Of a DNA stretch of 64,000 nucleotides, positions 51,968 through 61,166 are shown piece by piece. Under the pieces are notes generated by a model. The model worked only from the letters and a program-made list of their open reading frames with translations. It was not told the origin of the DNA and ran no database searches. Within the stretch, counting starts at the first letter, position 1; the number at the start of each line of letters is the position of its first letter. The translations under genes were made by a program, and so were the position numbers. Source of the DNA: Salinisphaera sp002433465 (lineage in GTDB: Bacteria; Pseudomonadota; Gammaproteobacteria; Nevskiales; Salinisphaeraceae); assembly GCF_040361435.1 (NCBI RefSeq), contig NZ_APNL01000006.1:163256-227255 (forward strand). Reading direction: 5' to 3'.

Positions 51968-53824
51968 TTACGCTCTGACCATCCCGCTCCGGCGACGCAG
52001 TACCCCGGTGAGCAGCGCTACGCCCGACGGATCAACTGCCGTGAACGGGCTGTCGCGCAGATGCCCGCGTACCGCCGTGGTCTGCTCGCGCCAAGATTCC
52101 AGCGTTTCGGACAGCGGGGCGTCTGCAAGCCGGCTCCAGCCGGCTGCCATCCACGGGACATTGCCGGCGACCGGAACACGCGGCGCGGCGGCCATGGCGT
52201 TGTGAGTGAAGCCGCGCTTCGCCTCGTCTCGTGTTCGCGGCTTGCTTGCTTCGATCTCTGGAATATCGACTAGCAGCTCGCCGTGCTCGCCCGTGTAGAT
52301 CTGCTCATCGCACAACAGGGCGACATCGAGCGGCACCGGTTGGCTATTGTGTGCGTAGTAGGAGGCCACCCGGCGGATGTTCCGTACATCGCCGATCGCA
52401 TCATAGAGATAGGCCGCGATGCAGCCGCGCACGGGATCGCTATGCTTGCCCTCGCGCACCACCGCCGCCATCGACGCGCTATCGGCTGAGCTCAGCAGAC
52501 CGGCCTCTAGCCGCCCCAGAATTTCCACGGCGTTTAAATCCACCAATCGCGCATTGGGCGTCATGTAAACGCTCGAATTGCCGTTCTCGTAGAGCAGCAG
52601 GACGCTTTTCAGCTTTGGGAAGACCGGCAGGTAATAGCCGCACCCGTGTCCGTTAACGACGAGAATCTCCGTCTCCGTGCCCGGCAGCTGCAATTCGCGC
52701 GCCCCGGCTAATCGCTCTTTGCTGGTCGAGCGGATAATGTCGGATATTTCGCTGCCCTGGATGAAAACGTTCGATTCCGGCGCATCGCCGGCCCCGATCG
52801 TCCGGACGCGGGCACCGATATCTTCGACGAAATGATCGATAATGTCGTTGCGCTCGCGTTCGGCTTCGTCGATTCGCGCCTCCACCTCGTCGCTTAACCG
52901 CCAGATGGATGGCTCGACCGCAAAACCCTCGGCGTCTTCGCTCATGAAGTCGGAATCCGACGGCGCTTCGATGCGCGTCATCCGCTGGCTGAAATCGAGT
53001 TCGGGTGGTCCTACGGGAAAGATGTCGTCAACGGCAGGGGGTGGCCTCGAGCCGCGGCCATCGAACTGAGCATAAAGTCGGTCGGTGTAAAAAGCGGGTA
53101 GCAGGCTCGGCTCCATCTTCACCGAATGGGTACTTGCAGCCAGTGGCAAAGCGCCTTTGATATGGGCGGCCAAGGACTGGCTGGTGACTTTCAGGGGCCT
53201 GTCGTTCGGGTCGTCGAACGCGCCGACATCCTGCCCAGTCAGTGCCGCGAGGACGATTTCGGAGAAAATGCAGAAATTGTCGGTCCCGTTCTCGCCTTTG
53301 ACCATGAACGCCTTTTCACCGGCGGCTGAGGCGAAAAACTGGTCGTACTCCGGCTCGCGGTCGGCCTCGTCGGGCTGCTTTAGTACCTGATGTCCGGTAA
53401 CTTCCTTGAAGTTATTATGGATTTCAGCGCAAGCGTCGGCGATCATCGATATCTGGTCGATGCCATAATATCGGAGCACCCGCTTGAGCCTGTTTACATT
53501 GATCGACTCTGAAGGGTCGCTGCGCCATTCGCTGAGCAACCAGAAACGCTGTTCGGGTGGGATCAGGCAGCCATGACCTGCAAAGAACCAGACAATCCGG
53601 CTGATTGAGTCATTTTCCAGAATTTCGTCGATGGCCGCAGTGACATCTTCGCGCAGACGAGCGATCGACACGGGCGCGCCCCCATCGTCGGTGATGATCA
53701 CCGTCCGATAGTCTTGTGCGCGTGCCCAGTCAGCCATTCGCTTTGCCGCGGAGATGGCGCCAGGCAGCGGCCGCAAATCCTGCGGCTGCGAGACCCCTAT
53801 CGAAACGAACAGTTTCTTTGCCAT
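51968..53824 (-). CDS. Caspase-like protease (peptidase C14 fold), first gene of the operon
   Basis: A 618-residue cytoplasmic protein. Residues 1-240 form a caspase-hemoglobinase fold: KLFVSIGVSQP at the first strand, the catalytic His84 in VWFFAGHGCLIPP, and Cys132 in SMIADACAEIHNN. This is followed by an unassigned region (about 265-370) and a C-terminal domain (about 390-540) with EILVVNGHGCGYYLPVF, RGCIAAYLYDAIGDVRNIRRVASYYA and VPLDVALLCDE, of unknown role, possibly the sensor or substrate-recognition part. No signal peptide or membrane helix. An AAGGGGGG ribosome site precedes the ATG. It sits in a mobile, antitoxin-bearing island, consistent with a defence or cell-death role (inference). 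Confidence 0.88.
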   Translation of the reverse strand: MAKKLFVSIGVSQPQDLRPLPGAISAAKRMADWARAQDYRTVIITDDGGAPVSIARLREDVTAAIDEILENDSISRIVWFFAGHGCLIPPEQRFWLLSEWRSDPSESINVNRLKRVLRYYGIDQISMIADACAEIHNNFKEVTGHQVLKQPDEADREPEYDQFFASAAGEKAFMVKGENGTDNFCIFSEIVLAALTGQDVGAFDDPNDRPLKVTSQSLAAHIKGALPLAASTHSVKMEPSLLPAFYTDRLYAQFDGRGSRPPPAVDDIFPVGPPELDFSQRMTRIEAPSDSDFMSEDAEGFAVEPSIWRLSDEVEARIDEAERERNDIIDHFVEDIGARVRTIGAGDAPESNVFIQGSEISDIIRSTSKERLAGARELQLPGTETEILVVNGHGCGYYLPVFPKLKSVLLLYENGNSSVYMTPNARLVDLNAVEILGRLEAGLLSSADSASMAAVVREGKHSDPVRGCIAAYLYDAIGDVRNIRRVASYYAHNSQPVPLDVALLCDEQIYTGEHGELLVDIPEIEASKPRTRDEAKRGFTHNAMAAAPRVPVAGNVPWMAAGWSRLADAPLSETLESWREQTTAVRGHLRDSPFTAVDPSGVALLTGVLRRRSGMVRA

Positions 53825-53929
53825 CTCGCCCCCCTTCTAGGATCAAATCTAGCCGAAACCCCATGGGTGGGCAAGACCAGTTGAGTTGACGTCTTCGAGG
53901 TTTATCGACGCACACAATAGGCGAGAAAC

Positions 53930-54151
53930 TTGACCGAAAAACGAGCTATTCCCGGCCAGGGCGTTCAGGTCATCGGCGTCGACCAATGGGGCTGGGAGCC
54001 GCCTTTTCACATGCAGATCGCCAAGGCGCGCAAAGATAACGATACGTCGCTGTTCCGGCAGAGGGCCGCTTGGTGGGTCGCGAGAAGCCCTACTGGCAAA
54101 TGGGGCAATGACGTGGGTTGGACCAGTTTCCGTCCCATGGATTCGACGTGA
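53930..54151 (+). CDS. Possible small gene, doubtful
   Basis: A 73-codon frame with a TTG start, divergent from the caspase gene. The protein (IPGQGVQVIGVDQWGWEPPF...) matches nothing I recognise; the Trp-rich composition (WWVARSPTGKWG) is not random-looking but there is no good ribosome site. It could be a remnant or spurious. Confidence 0.25.
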   Translation: MTEKRAIPGQGVQVIGVDQWGWEPPFHMQIAKARKDNDTSLFRQRAAWWVARSPTGKWGNDVGWTSFRPMDST

Positions 54152-54445
54152 CGGTGTTCCCGTTACGGCTTGAGGATGCTTCGGCGGCGCCCGCCCGGGT
54201 CGTCGCGTTTATGTGCGATTGATTGGTCGTTTTCGCCGCCCAACCAGTACGCCTGTCGCACGCGACACGATGTCCTGGTCGCGGTAATCAACCGGTAACA
54301 CACCCCGCCTGCCGCCGTAATATGCAGGCGAGTTAGCCAAGTCGCCGTCTTATTCCTGCCACTCGACTGTGTGCCGCGCGCGGCTAAAAAGCGTTGGACT
54401 CGTTCTATCGGTTTGCGTTGTAGCAACATGTCGCACGTTAAAAAA
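54152..54445. other. Island edge, gene-free
   Basis: About 290 bases with no supported gene. It marks the transition from the accessory island to the BCCT transporter; no second copy of the guaA 3' end (expected attachment-site repeat) was found by eye. Confidence 0.35.
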
Positions 54446-54483
54446 ACGGGGCGAATGCGACAGCACCCGCCCCGTATGTTTTT
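54446..54483. terminator. Intrinsic terminator downstream of the BCCT gene
   Basis: ACGGGGCG (54446-54453), 14-base loop, CGCCCCGT (54468-54475), flanked by an A-run (54440-54446) on the left and ATGTTTTT on the right, so it can act in both directions. It lies about 20 bases beyond the end of the BCCT transporter gene. Confidence 0.8.
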
Positions 54484-54503
54484 GCCGCGCTAGCGCGCAA
54501 GGC

Positions 54504-56117
54504 TTAGCCGGTCGCCGCTTCCGCATCCTTGAGCTTGAGCAGCTTGTACTCGTGGTTCAGGCCTTTGAATACCGAATAGCACATCAGCAGCAGGATGAGC
54601 GTGAAGGGCAGGCCGGTTGTGACGGCGGCGGACTGGAGCGCGCTGAGTGCGTCGGCGCCGCCGACCATCAGCAGGGCAGCGGCGATGAAGCCTTCGGCAG
54701 CACACCAGAAGACGCGCTGGGAGGTGGGGGCTTCGGTCTTGCCGCCGGCGGTGATCGTGTCGATGACCAGCGAGCCGGAGTCGGACGAGGTCACGAAGAA
54801 CACCAGAACCAGCACGATCGCCAGGAACGAGGTGATGCTGGTGAGCGGCAGGTTCTCCAGCATGCGGAACAGGGTGAGCGAGGAGTCCTGAATACCGCCG
54901 GCCAGCGAGCCGACGCCGTTCAGGGCCTGGTCCACGCCGACGCCGCCGAATGCGCTCATCCAGATGCCGGTAACCACGGTGGGCACGATCAGTACGGCGG
55001 TGAGGAATTCGCGCACGGTACGGCCACGCGAGACGCGGGCGATGAACATGCCCACGAACGGCGACCAGGAAATCCACCAGGCCCAGTAGAAGATGGTCCA
55101 GGAGTGGTAGAAGGTTTCGTCGTCGCGGCCGAACGGGTTGCTCAGCGGCAGCAGATATTCGCCGTAGCCGGTATAGGTGGTGAGCAGGTTGCCGGCGAAC
55201 GCGACGATCGAGCCGGCGACGATAACGAACAGCAACAGCAGGCCTGCCAGGCCCATGTTGATATTGCTGAGTAGCTTTACGCCGCCGTCGATACCCCGGA
55301 TGACTGACACCAGCGCGACTGCGGTCACGCCGGCGACGATGCCGATCTCCAGCGGCAGGTTGGCCGGAATATCGAAAAGGAACTCGATGCCGCCGGCGGC
55401 CTGTTGGGCACCAAAGCCCAGCGACGTGGCCAGCCCGAAGATGGTGGCCACGACGGCCAGCGTGTCGATGACGTCGCCCAGGGTGCCCCAGACGCGCTCG
55501 CCGAACAGGGGATAGAAGGTCGAGCGGATCGACAGCGGCATATCCTTGTTATAGGCGAAGAATGCCAGCGAAAGTGCGACCACGCCGTAGATCGCCCAGG
55601 GGTGTAGCGCCCAGTGGTACATCACAGCACCCATGGCGGCCGTCTTGGAGGCCTGATCGCCGCCGGGTGTATTAAGCGGCGTGCCGGACCATTCCGTGAA
55701 GTAGCCGACCGGTTCGGCCACGCTCCAGAACATCAGCCCGATGCCCATGCCGGCCGCGAAAAGCATCGCGAACCAGGATAAACGCGAAAAAGATGGTACG
55801 GCGTCTTCGCCGCCCAGCCGGATGCGCCCGTGCGGAAGAACGATCAATACCAGCGCGAACAGAACGAAGACGTTACCGGCGCTGAGAAAGAGCCAGTCGA
55901 AGCTGTTGATGACCCAGTTTTTGGCCCCGGATAGCCCGCTCTTGGCGATATCGGGATAGAGCATCGAGCCGATCACGAAGACCAGTATCAGCAAGGCACT
56001 CCAGATGAAGACCGGGTTGTGCAGTTCCAGCCCCCAGGGGTGGATATTGTCTTCACCTATCTCGTAATCGAAATCATAGCGCTCTTCGAGCTCGTCGACC
56101 CGTTCGCTCTTATCCAT
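54504..56117 (-). CDS. BCCT-family betaine/carnitine/choline transporter
   Basis: A 537-residue, twelve-helix secondary transporter. Signature regions: GMGIGLMFWSVAEPV, HWALHPWAIYGVVALSLAFFAY, and FYWAWWISWSPFVGMFIARVSRGRTVREF (the conserved aromatic substrate box on helix 8). The ATG at 56117 has a GGGGAAAG ribosome site; an upstream frame to 56174 is less likely. A compatible-solute import role (glycine betaine or choline) is expected; an osmosensing C-terminal tail is short here. Confidence 0.93.
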   Translation of the reverse strand: MDKSERVDELEERYDFDYEIGEDNIHPWGLELHNPVFIWSALLILVFVIGSMLYPDIAKSGLSGAKNWVINSFDWLFLSAGNVFVLFALVLIVLPHGRIRLGGEDAVPSFSRLSWFAMLFAAGMGIGLMFWSVAEPVGYFTEWSGTPLNTPGGDQASKTAAMGAVMYHWALHPWAIYGVVALSLAFFAYNKDMPLSIRSTFYPLFGERVWGTLGDVIDTLAVVATIFGLATSLGFGAQQAAGGIEFLFDIPANLPLEIGIVAGVTAVALVSVIRGIDGGVKLLSNINMGLAGLLLLFVIVAGSIVAFAGNLLTTYTGYGEYLLPLSNPFGRDDETFYHSWTIFYWAWWISWSPFVGMFIARVSRGRTVREFLTAVLIVPTVVTGIWMSAFGGVGVDQALNGVGSLAGGIQDSSLTLFRMLENLPLTSITSFLAIVLVLVFFVTSSDSGSLVIDTITAGGKTEAPTSQRVFWCAAEGFIAAALLMVGGADALSALQSAAVTTGLPFTLILLLMCYSVFKGLNHEYKLLKLKDAEAATG

Positions 56118-56926
56118 GCTTTCCCCAATAAAACAGATGGCCGCGACGGCACCGATCCACACGCCTTCGGGCATGGGCTCAAGATGCGGTAGTCGCGGGT
56201 GTTAGCCGACCGAGCCTATGGACCCGGCGTGGGCGTGTCAAAACGTGCGCTAGATGCCAGGCCGGGTAGGACGCCTGCGGATACGCTGATGATCACGTTT
56301 ACGCGGTGTCGGCGCTATTCCGGAAACAACCGGCTCGGGTCTGGTATTTCCGCCCGAACGGCAAGGCAGGCGGCGACGCCCCACGCACGTTAATAAAGCA
56401 GATAATCAAAGGCCAGTCTGTCTGCGTATATCTGCCAGATCCGGGTAGGGGACGCGGATATTGTTGCTGCGTAGTTGAACACAGCGGGTGGCCGCTTCCG
56501 GTTGCGCGTCGAGCATGAAATTTGAACGCCGCTCATATCTTCAAAACGCGATAGTTGCCGAGTTTCGGGCGAATTTATAGCGCGCTGTTGGAAACGAGAC
56601 GGACGTTTCAAATTGCGGGGAGAGCAATGTGGCCGCTGCGTAATGACCGGCCTATGCGGGGCGTTGTGCCCTAGCGCCGGTGCTGTCTGCATCCGAACGG
56701 CAACCCAAGCCGTTTGTGCTAGCCAGCCGGGCTTAATGGCCGTGCGATCGATCCACGGGTAGGCTCGGCTGCGGGCGTCGATGACGCAATCCCATGCAGC
56801 GGGTATACGCGGGTCCAAGCGTCGTATGGGGCTGTCCGGCCTGTTCTGTTATCTATACGGCGAGCGCGGACGCACTGGGTCGCGTCCGTCCTTGTCGCCT
56901 TTCCTTATTTTTCAACCGAGTCGCCT
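56118..56926. other. Gene-free 0.8-kb divergent region
   Basis: Between the divergent BCCT and MscS genes. A 142-codon minus-strand frame (56390-56818) exists but has no recognisable domain and unconvincing composition. No RNA gene, repeat or transposase trace is identified. Confidence 0.4.
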
Positions 56927-57946
56927 ATGGCAACGCCCGAAGTTTCCTCGAACGATCAGCCGCAGACGCTGGATATCGACCCGGGCATGCTCGTGGAGCG
57001 GCTCGATACCTGGCTCGACGGGGCCATACGGTTGCTGCCGAATATCGTGGTCGCGGTCATCGTGTTCCTGCTTTTCATGGTGCTGGCCTCGGTTGCACGG
57101 CGCCTGGTGGTTCGACAGGGCGTACGCCGCTCGCGCGAGAATCTGGGCGAGGTGTTGGGTGGCTTCTTGAAGTGGACGACGTTGGTGATCGGCTTCATGT
57201 TGTCGGCCACCATTGTCATGCCCACGTTGCACCCGGGCGATCTCATTGCAGGCCTGGGCGTGAGCTCGATCGCGATCGGTTTCGCCTTCAAGGACATTCT
57301 GCAGAACTGGTTGGCGGGCCTGCTCATCCTTTTGCGCCAGCCGTTCAACATCAACGATCAGATCGAGATCAACGGCTACGAGGGCACGGTGGAACGCATC
57401 GAAACGCGTGCCACGATCATCCGCACCTACGACGGCCAGAACGTGGTGATGCCCAACAGCGATATCTATACCAACGCGGTGCTGGTCAAGACCGCCCATG
57501 CCAAGCGGCGTAGCCAGTACGATATCGGCATCGGTTACGGCGACGACATGGACAAGGCCTGCGAACTCATTCGCGAGGCGCTGGCCGGAGTCGACGAGAT
57601 TCAGGCCGAGCCGGCGCCCGAAGCGTTCACCTGGGATCTGGCCGCCAGCTGGGTGACCATTCGCGCCCGCTGGTGGACCGACAGCCGTCGGGCGGACGTG
57701 GTGCGCGTGCGTGCCCAGGCGGTGCGGGCAATCAAGCAGGCGCTCGATGCAGCCCATATCGATATGCCCTACGAAACCCGTGTTGCGCTCTGGCACGACC
57801 AGACCGAAGCGGGCGAGGGGGATCGCAGCGCCCAGCGCGAAGGCTGGCCGGTCGATCCTGAGCGGCCCACCGAACCGCGTTGGAAAGCCGAGGCACGCAC
57901 CCACGCCGACCGCGACCGAGCGCCCCAGCCAAGGGCAGACGACTAA
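56927..57946 (+). CDS. MscS-family mechanosensitive channel
   Basis: A 339-residue channel. Helices TM1 (about 37-58) and TM2 (about 82-102) are followed by the Gly/Ala-rich pore helix (GLGVSSIAIGFAFKDILQNWLAGLLIL), the beta domain (RQPFNINDQIEINGYEGTVERIETRATIIRTYDGQNVVMPNSDIYTN) and an alpha/beta C-terminal domain. The charged C-terminal tail (about 295-339) is extra. It releases solutes on hypo-osmotic shock and thus complements the nearby BCCT importer. Confidence 0.94.
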   Translation: MATPEVSSNDQPQTLDIDPGMLVERLDTWLDGAIRLLPNIVVAVIVFLLFMVLASVARRLVVRQGVRRSRENLGEVLGGFLKWTTLVIGFMLSATIVMPTLHPGDLIAGLGVSSIAIGFAFKDILQNWLAGLLILLRQPFNINDQIEINGYEGTVERIETRATIIRTYDGQNVVMPNSDIYTNAVLVKTAHAKRRSQYDIGIGYGDDMDKACELIREALAGVDEIQAEPAPEAFTWDLAASWVTIRARWWTDSRRADVVRVRAQAVRAIKQALDAAHIDMPYETRVALWHDQTEAGEGDRSAQREGWPVDPERPTEPRWKAEARTHADRDRAPQPRADD

Positions 57947-58134
57947 CCGACAAGGCGGTGATCGGGTTTCGCCCGGCGCGCCGCCGGGCTTGCGGAGCCG
58001 GCCCAGCGTGCGGGCGGCGCCGTGACCCGGGGCGAGGCCGTGGATGAATGGGCATAATGTCGGTCTGCGTGCCCCTGCCTGACCTGTGTTCGGGTAAGAG
58101 GGCGTTGCCTGTGCCATTGCCCTGTGAAGATCGC

Positions 58135-59412
58135 ATGCCAGCCACCCGCCGTTTATTCCTGTTTACGTTCGTACTCGTTTGCGCCGCGATCACGTCGCCT
58201 GTGGTGGCCGAGCCGGACTACGCGGTGGCGCCACGTACCGGCCTGAGCGAAACGCACGGCTTCTCCGAGGGGCTGGCGCGCGTACGGGGCACGGGCGGCT
58301 ACGGCTTTCTCGACCTGCAGGGCGAATACGTCGTCGAGCCGCAGTACGACAAGGCCGGCGATTTTCATGACGGGCTTGCACCGGTCGGCGACTTCAACCG
58401 CAGCGAAGTCGGCATGCGCTGGGGCTATGTCGATCGTCACGGCAAGCGCGTGATCGATCTGCAATATGCCGAGGCCCGCGAATTCTCCGAGGGTCTGGCC
58501 GCGGTCAAGACCCCGGGCGGCGACTGGCAATTCATCGATACCGACGGCCAGCCCGTGCTTGAGGTCGATCCGCGCTGGCACGGCGTGGATGCCGACAATC
58601 CGAACCTGCATCACCCGTTGGGGGATTTTCACGACGGTTGGCTTCGTATCGTCGATGAACGCGGCGGCAGCAACTTCGTCGACCGCAACGGGCACAAACT
58701 GCGCGACACGCCCTATCCGGCGGCCGGGCCGTTCTCCGACGGGCTCGCGGTGGTATCCACCCAGGCCACGCCCGTATCCGAACCCAAGGGCGACAACAAA
58801 CTCAGTCGTCTCTACGACAGCCTGCCGGGGCCCACGCCCAAGACCTACCAGTGGGCCGTCATCGATACCGAGGGCGATATCCGTTTCGCACTTCCCGACG
58901 ATATGGAACGCGTCGGCCCGTTCATCGCCGGGCGGGCGAAATTCTATCGCGATGGCCGCTGGGGCATTATCGACGACAGCGGCGAGGTGGTGGTGCCGGC
59001 GCGCTATGAACACAAACCCCGCGGCTACGGCGACCGCGTGACGATGTTTGCCGTGGACGGCGAACGCAGCGATAACAGCGATGGGTATATCGAGGTGCTG
59101 GATCGCGACGGCGAACGCATCGCACGGATTCCGTTTCTGGATGACGAGGGACGGTTCATGATCGATGCGAAACACGTATTCCACGAAGGCTTGCTTGGCG
59201 TCGAGCTGGCGCGTGGCCTGAACGAGGGCAAGGACTTCGAACGCCTCGGCTGGGGATTCATGGATACCCACGGGCGCATGGTCTTGGAGCCGCAGTTCTA
59301 CAGCGTCGGCTCTTTCAGCGAAGGCCATGCCTTCGCGTCGCCCATGAACAGCGGCACCACTGGCATCCTGCGCAACCCGCTCGGCGCACAAAGCGCTGAA
59401 GACGCCTCCTGA
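58135..59412 (+). CDS. Exported WG-repeat protein
   Basis: A 425-residue protein with a signal peptide (MPATRRLFLFTFVLVCAA..., cleavage near VVA-EP) and at least six WG-type beta repeats (GYGFLDLQGEYVVEPQYDKAGDFHDGLAPV, WGYVDRHGKRVIDLQYAEAREFSEGLAAV, WGIIDDSGEVVVPARY, WGFMDTHGRMVLEPQF). The repeats should make a solenoid or propeller; the function is unknown. The start at 58135 gives the signal peptide; the frame opens 29 codons earlier. Confidence 0.88.
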   Translation: MPATRRLFLFTFVLVCAAITSPVVAEPDYAVAPRTGLSETHGFSEGLARVRGTGGYGFLDLQGEYVVEPQYDKAGDFHDGLAPVGDFNRSEVGMRWGYVDRHGKRVIDLQYAEAREFSEGLAAVKTPGGDWQFIDTDGQPVLEVDPRWHGVDADNPNLHHPLGDFHDGWLRIVDERGGSNFVDRNGHKLRDTPYPAAGPFSDGLAVVSTQATPVSEPKGDNKLSRLYDSLPGPTPKTYQWAVIDTEGDIRFALPDDMERVGPFIAGRAKFYRDGRWGIIDDSGEVVVPARYEHKPRGYGDRVTMFAVDGERSDNSDGYIEVLDRDGERIARIPFLDDEGRFMIDAKHVFHEGLLGVELARGLNEGKDFERLGWGFMDTHGRMVLEPQFYSVGSFSEGHAFASPMNSGTTGILRNPLGAQSAEDAS

Positions 59413-59741
59413 GCCCGCGTGCTCTAGCCCGCTGAGTCGCGGGCATCTGGCTGGGCAGCGTGCGCGTGTCGCCGAACCAGGCGACCGTTCTTAACCCCGT
59501 CACGTACTGCCAACGGCGGCGATCTGGGCCGCAGCAACAGACGTCTTGGATGCCGCCGCGGCGTTCGGCGACCGCGGCGGCGAGGCCAGGCGCCATGCCG
59601 GTCTGCGCGGGCCCGCGGATAGCAACGTCTCCGTTATCGTGATCTTCCGACTGCCGAGTGCTCTTGCGCGGCGTTCACCCTCTGGCCCTTAAAAGAGCGC
59701 GTGCTATAAATCAGGTGCGCTTGGCGTCACGGGAGGTCACG
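59413..59741. other. Intergenic region
   Basis: About 330 bases with no supported gene; a minus-strand 93-codon frame overlaps it but shows no domain. Confidence 0.4.
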
Positions 59742-60242
59742 ATGGGGTCGGCGGTTTTTACGGCGGCGGTATTGCTCTCAACTTTGCTGTGTTCGCTCGT
59801 CGCGGGGTTTTTGTTTGCGTTTGCCGTGGTGGTGATGCCGGGCATTCGCTGCTTACCCGATCGCAGTTTTCTCGAAACGTTTCGTGCGATCGACGGGGTG
59901 ATCCAGGCCCGTGCGCTGTTGTTCATGCTGATGTGGGTCGGTTCGGTCGTGGCGCTGTTGGCAGCCCTGGCGTTGGGATTCGCCGTGCCAGGCGGCGCAG
60001 ATCTGGCCTTGTTGGCGGCTGCGGCCGTGCTGTATCTCGTCGGCGTGCAGCTACCCACGGGCCTGATCAATATCCCGTTGAACAATCGTATCCAGGCCTG
60101 TGATTTAGAGACGATGACGCCAGAGCGGCTGCGTGCGGCGCGGCATGCCTTCGAGTCGCGTTGGAACGGCTGGAACATCGTGCGTACCGCGGCGGCAAGC
60201 CTTACGGCGGCGCTGTTATTCGGGCTGCTGTTACGTATCTAG
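59742..60242 (+). CDS. DUF1772-like four-helix membrane protein
   Basis: A 166-residue protein with four transmembrane helices (about 8-30, 55-77, 83-103, 142-164). The loop QLPTGLINIPLNNRIQ and FESRWNGWNIVRT match the DUF1772 (anthrone oxygenase-like) pattern. A GGGAGGT ribosome site precedes the ATG at 59742. The biochemical role in bacteria is unknown. Confidence 0.8.
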   Translation: MGSAVFTAAVLLSTLLCSLVAGFLFAFAVVVMPGIRCLPDRSFLETFRAIDGVIQARALLFMLMWVGSVVALLAALALGFAVPGGADLALLAAAAVLYLVGVQLPTGLINIPLNNRIQACDLETMTPERLRAARHAFESRWNGWNIVRTAAASLTAALLFGLLLRI

Positions 60243-60405
60243 CCTGAGCTGCGCGCACGACCATTGCTGGTGGGCCCTGCGTTTGTTTGAACACCCCGGC
60301 CAGCGGCAGGGCGGGCCGGATATTGCCGCGGCGTAGCGTTCGGCGGGGCCGGCCGATTACCATAGGGGATTGCACACCCGCCATGCACCGATCGGCTGGA
60401 CTGCT

Positions 60406-61026
60406 ATGCACCTGTTACTTTCCGTGCTGGAACTGGCAGGCACGTTCGTTTTCGCCCTGAGCGGCGCGATGGCGGCGGCACAGAAGCGGCTCGATATCTT
60501 CGGGCTGGCGGTACTGGCGTTCGCCACCGGTACGGTAGGCGGCATCACCCGCGACCTGCTTATCGGCGCCACGCCCCCGCTGGCGATTGCAGACGTGCGC
60601 TACGGGCTGATGACGATGCTTGCCGCGCTCGTGGTGTTCTTCGGTTATCGGTGGGTGGATCGTATCGGCCGGCCGGTGGGCGTCTTCGACGCCGCGGGGC
60701 TGTCGCTGTTCGCCGTCGGCGGCTCGATACGGGCGCTGGAGTTCGGCATCTCGCCGGTGATGGCGGCAGTGATGGGCATGATCACGGGCATTGGTGGCGG
60801 CATCATGCGCGACGTGCTCATCGACCGGCTGCCCATGGTGCTGGCGCCGACCGAACTGTATGCCACGGCCGCGCTGCTGGGCTCGGGCGTCGCCGTGACC
60901 GGCGTTACCCTCAACTGGCCGTTCGCGCCCACCGTGATCGGCGCGGCCGCGCTGTGTTTTTTCGTGCGTTACATGGCCATGCGGCGCGGCTGGCACTTGC
61001 CGGTACCGCGCCTGTACAACGACTGA
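60406..61026 (+). CDS. TRIC/UPF0126-family cation channel
   Basis: A 206-residue membrane protein with two glycine-rich three-helix repeats. Each repeat shows the TRIC signature: FATGTVGGITRDLLIG and GMITGIGGGIMRDVLID. Prokaryotic TRIC proteins are trimeric K+/Na+-permeable channels. The ATG at 60406 starts directly at the first helix. Confidence 0.9.
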   Translation: MHLLLSVLELAGTFVFALSGAMAAAQKRLDIFGLAVLAFATGTVGGITRDLLIGATPPLAIADVRYGLMTMLAALVVFFGYRWVDRIGRPVGVFDAAGLSLFAVGGSIRALEFGISPVMAAVMGMITGIGGGIMRDVLIDRLPMVLAPTELYATAALLGSGVAVTGVTLNWPFAPTVIGAAALCFFVRYMAMRRGWHLPVPRLYND

Positions 61027-61166
61027 TCCGATGTCTGCCGGCCGTCGTTGCCAACGGTATGCGACGCCACGCAAACCTGAATCCGCGATATTGCGCTCAT
61101 GGACTGGACGCAGGGGCGCGGCACGGAGCCATGCACGCCGGACTATCGTCGCGCGCCGGTCGCGAA

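Noticed and set aside
56390..56818. 142-codon minus-strand frame in the BCCT-MscS gap
   Set aside because: No recognisable domain, no ribosome site, composition not clearly coding; left as unexplained intergenic DNA.
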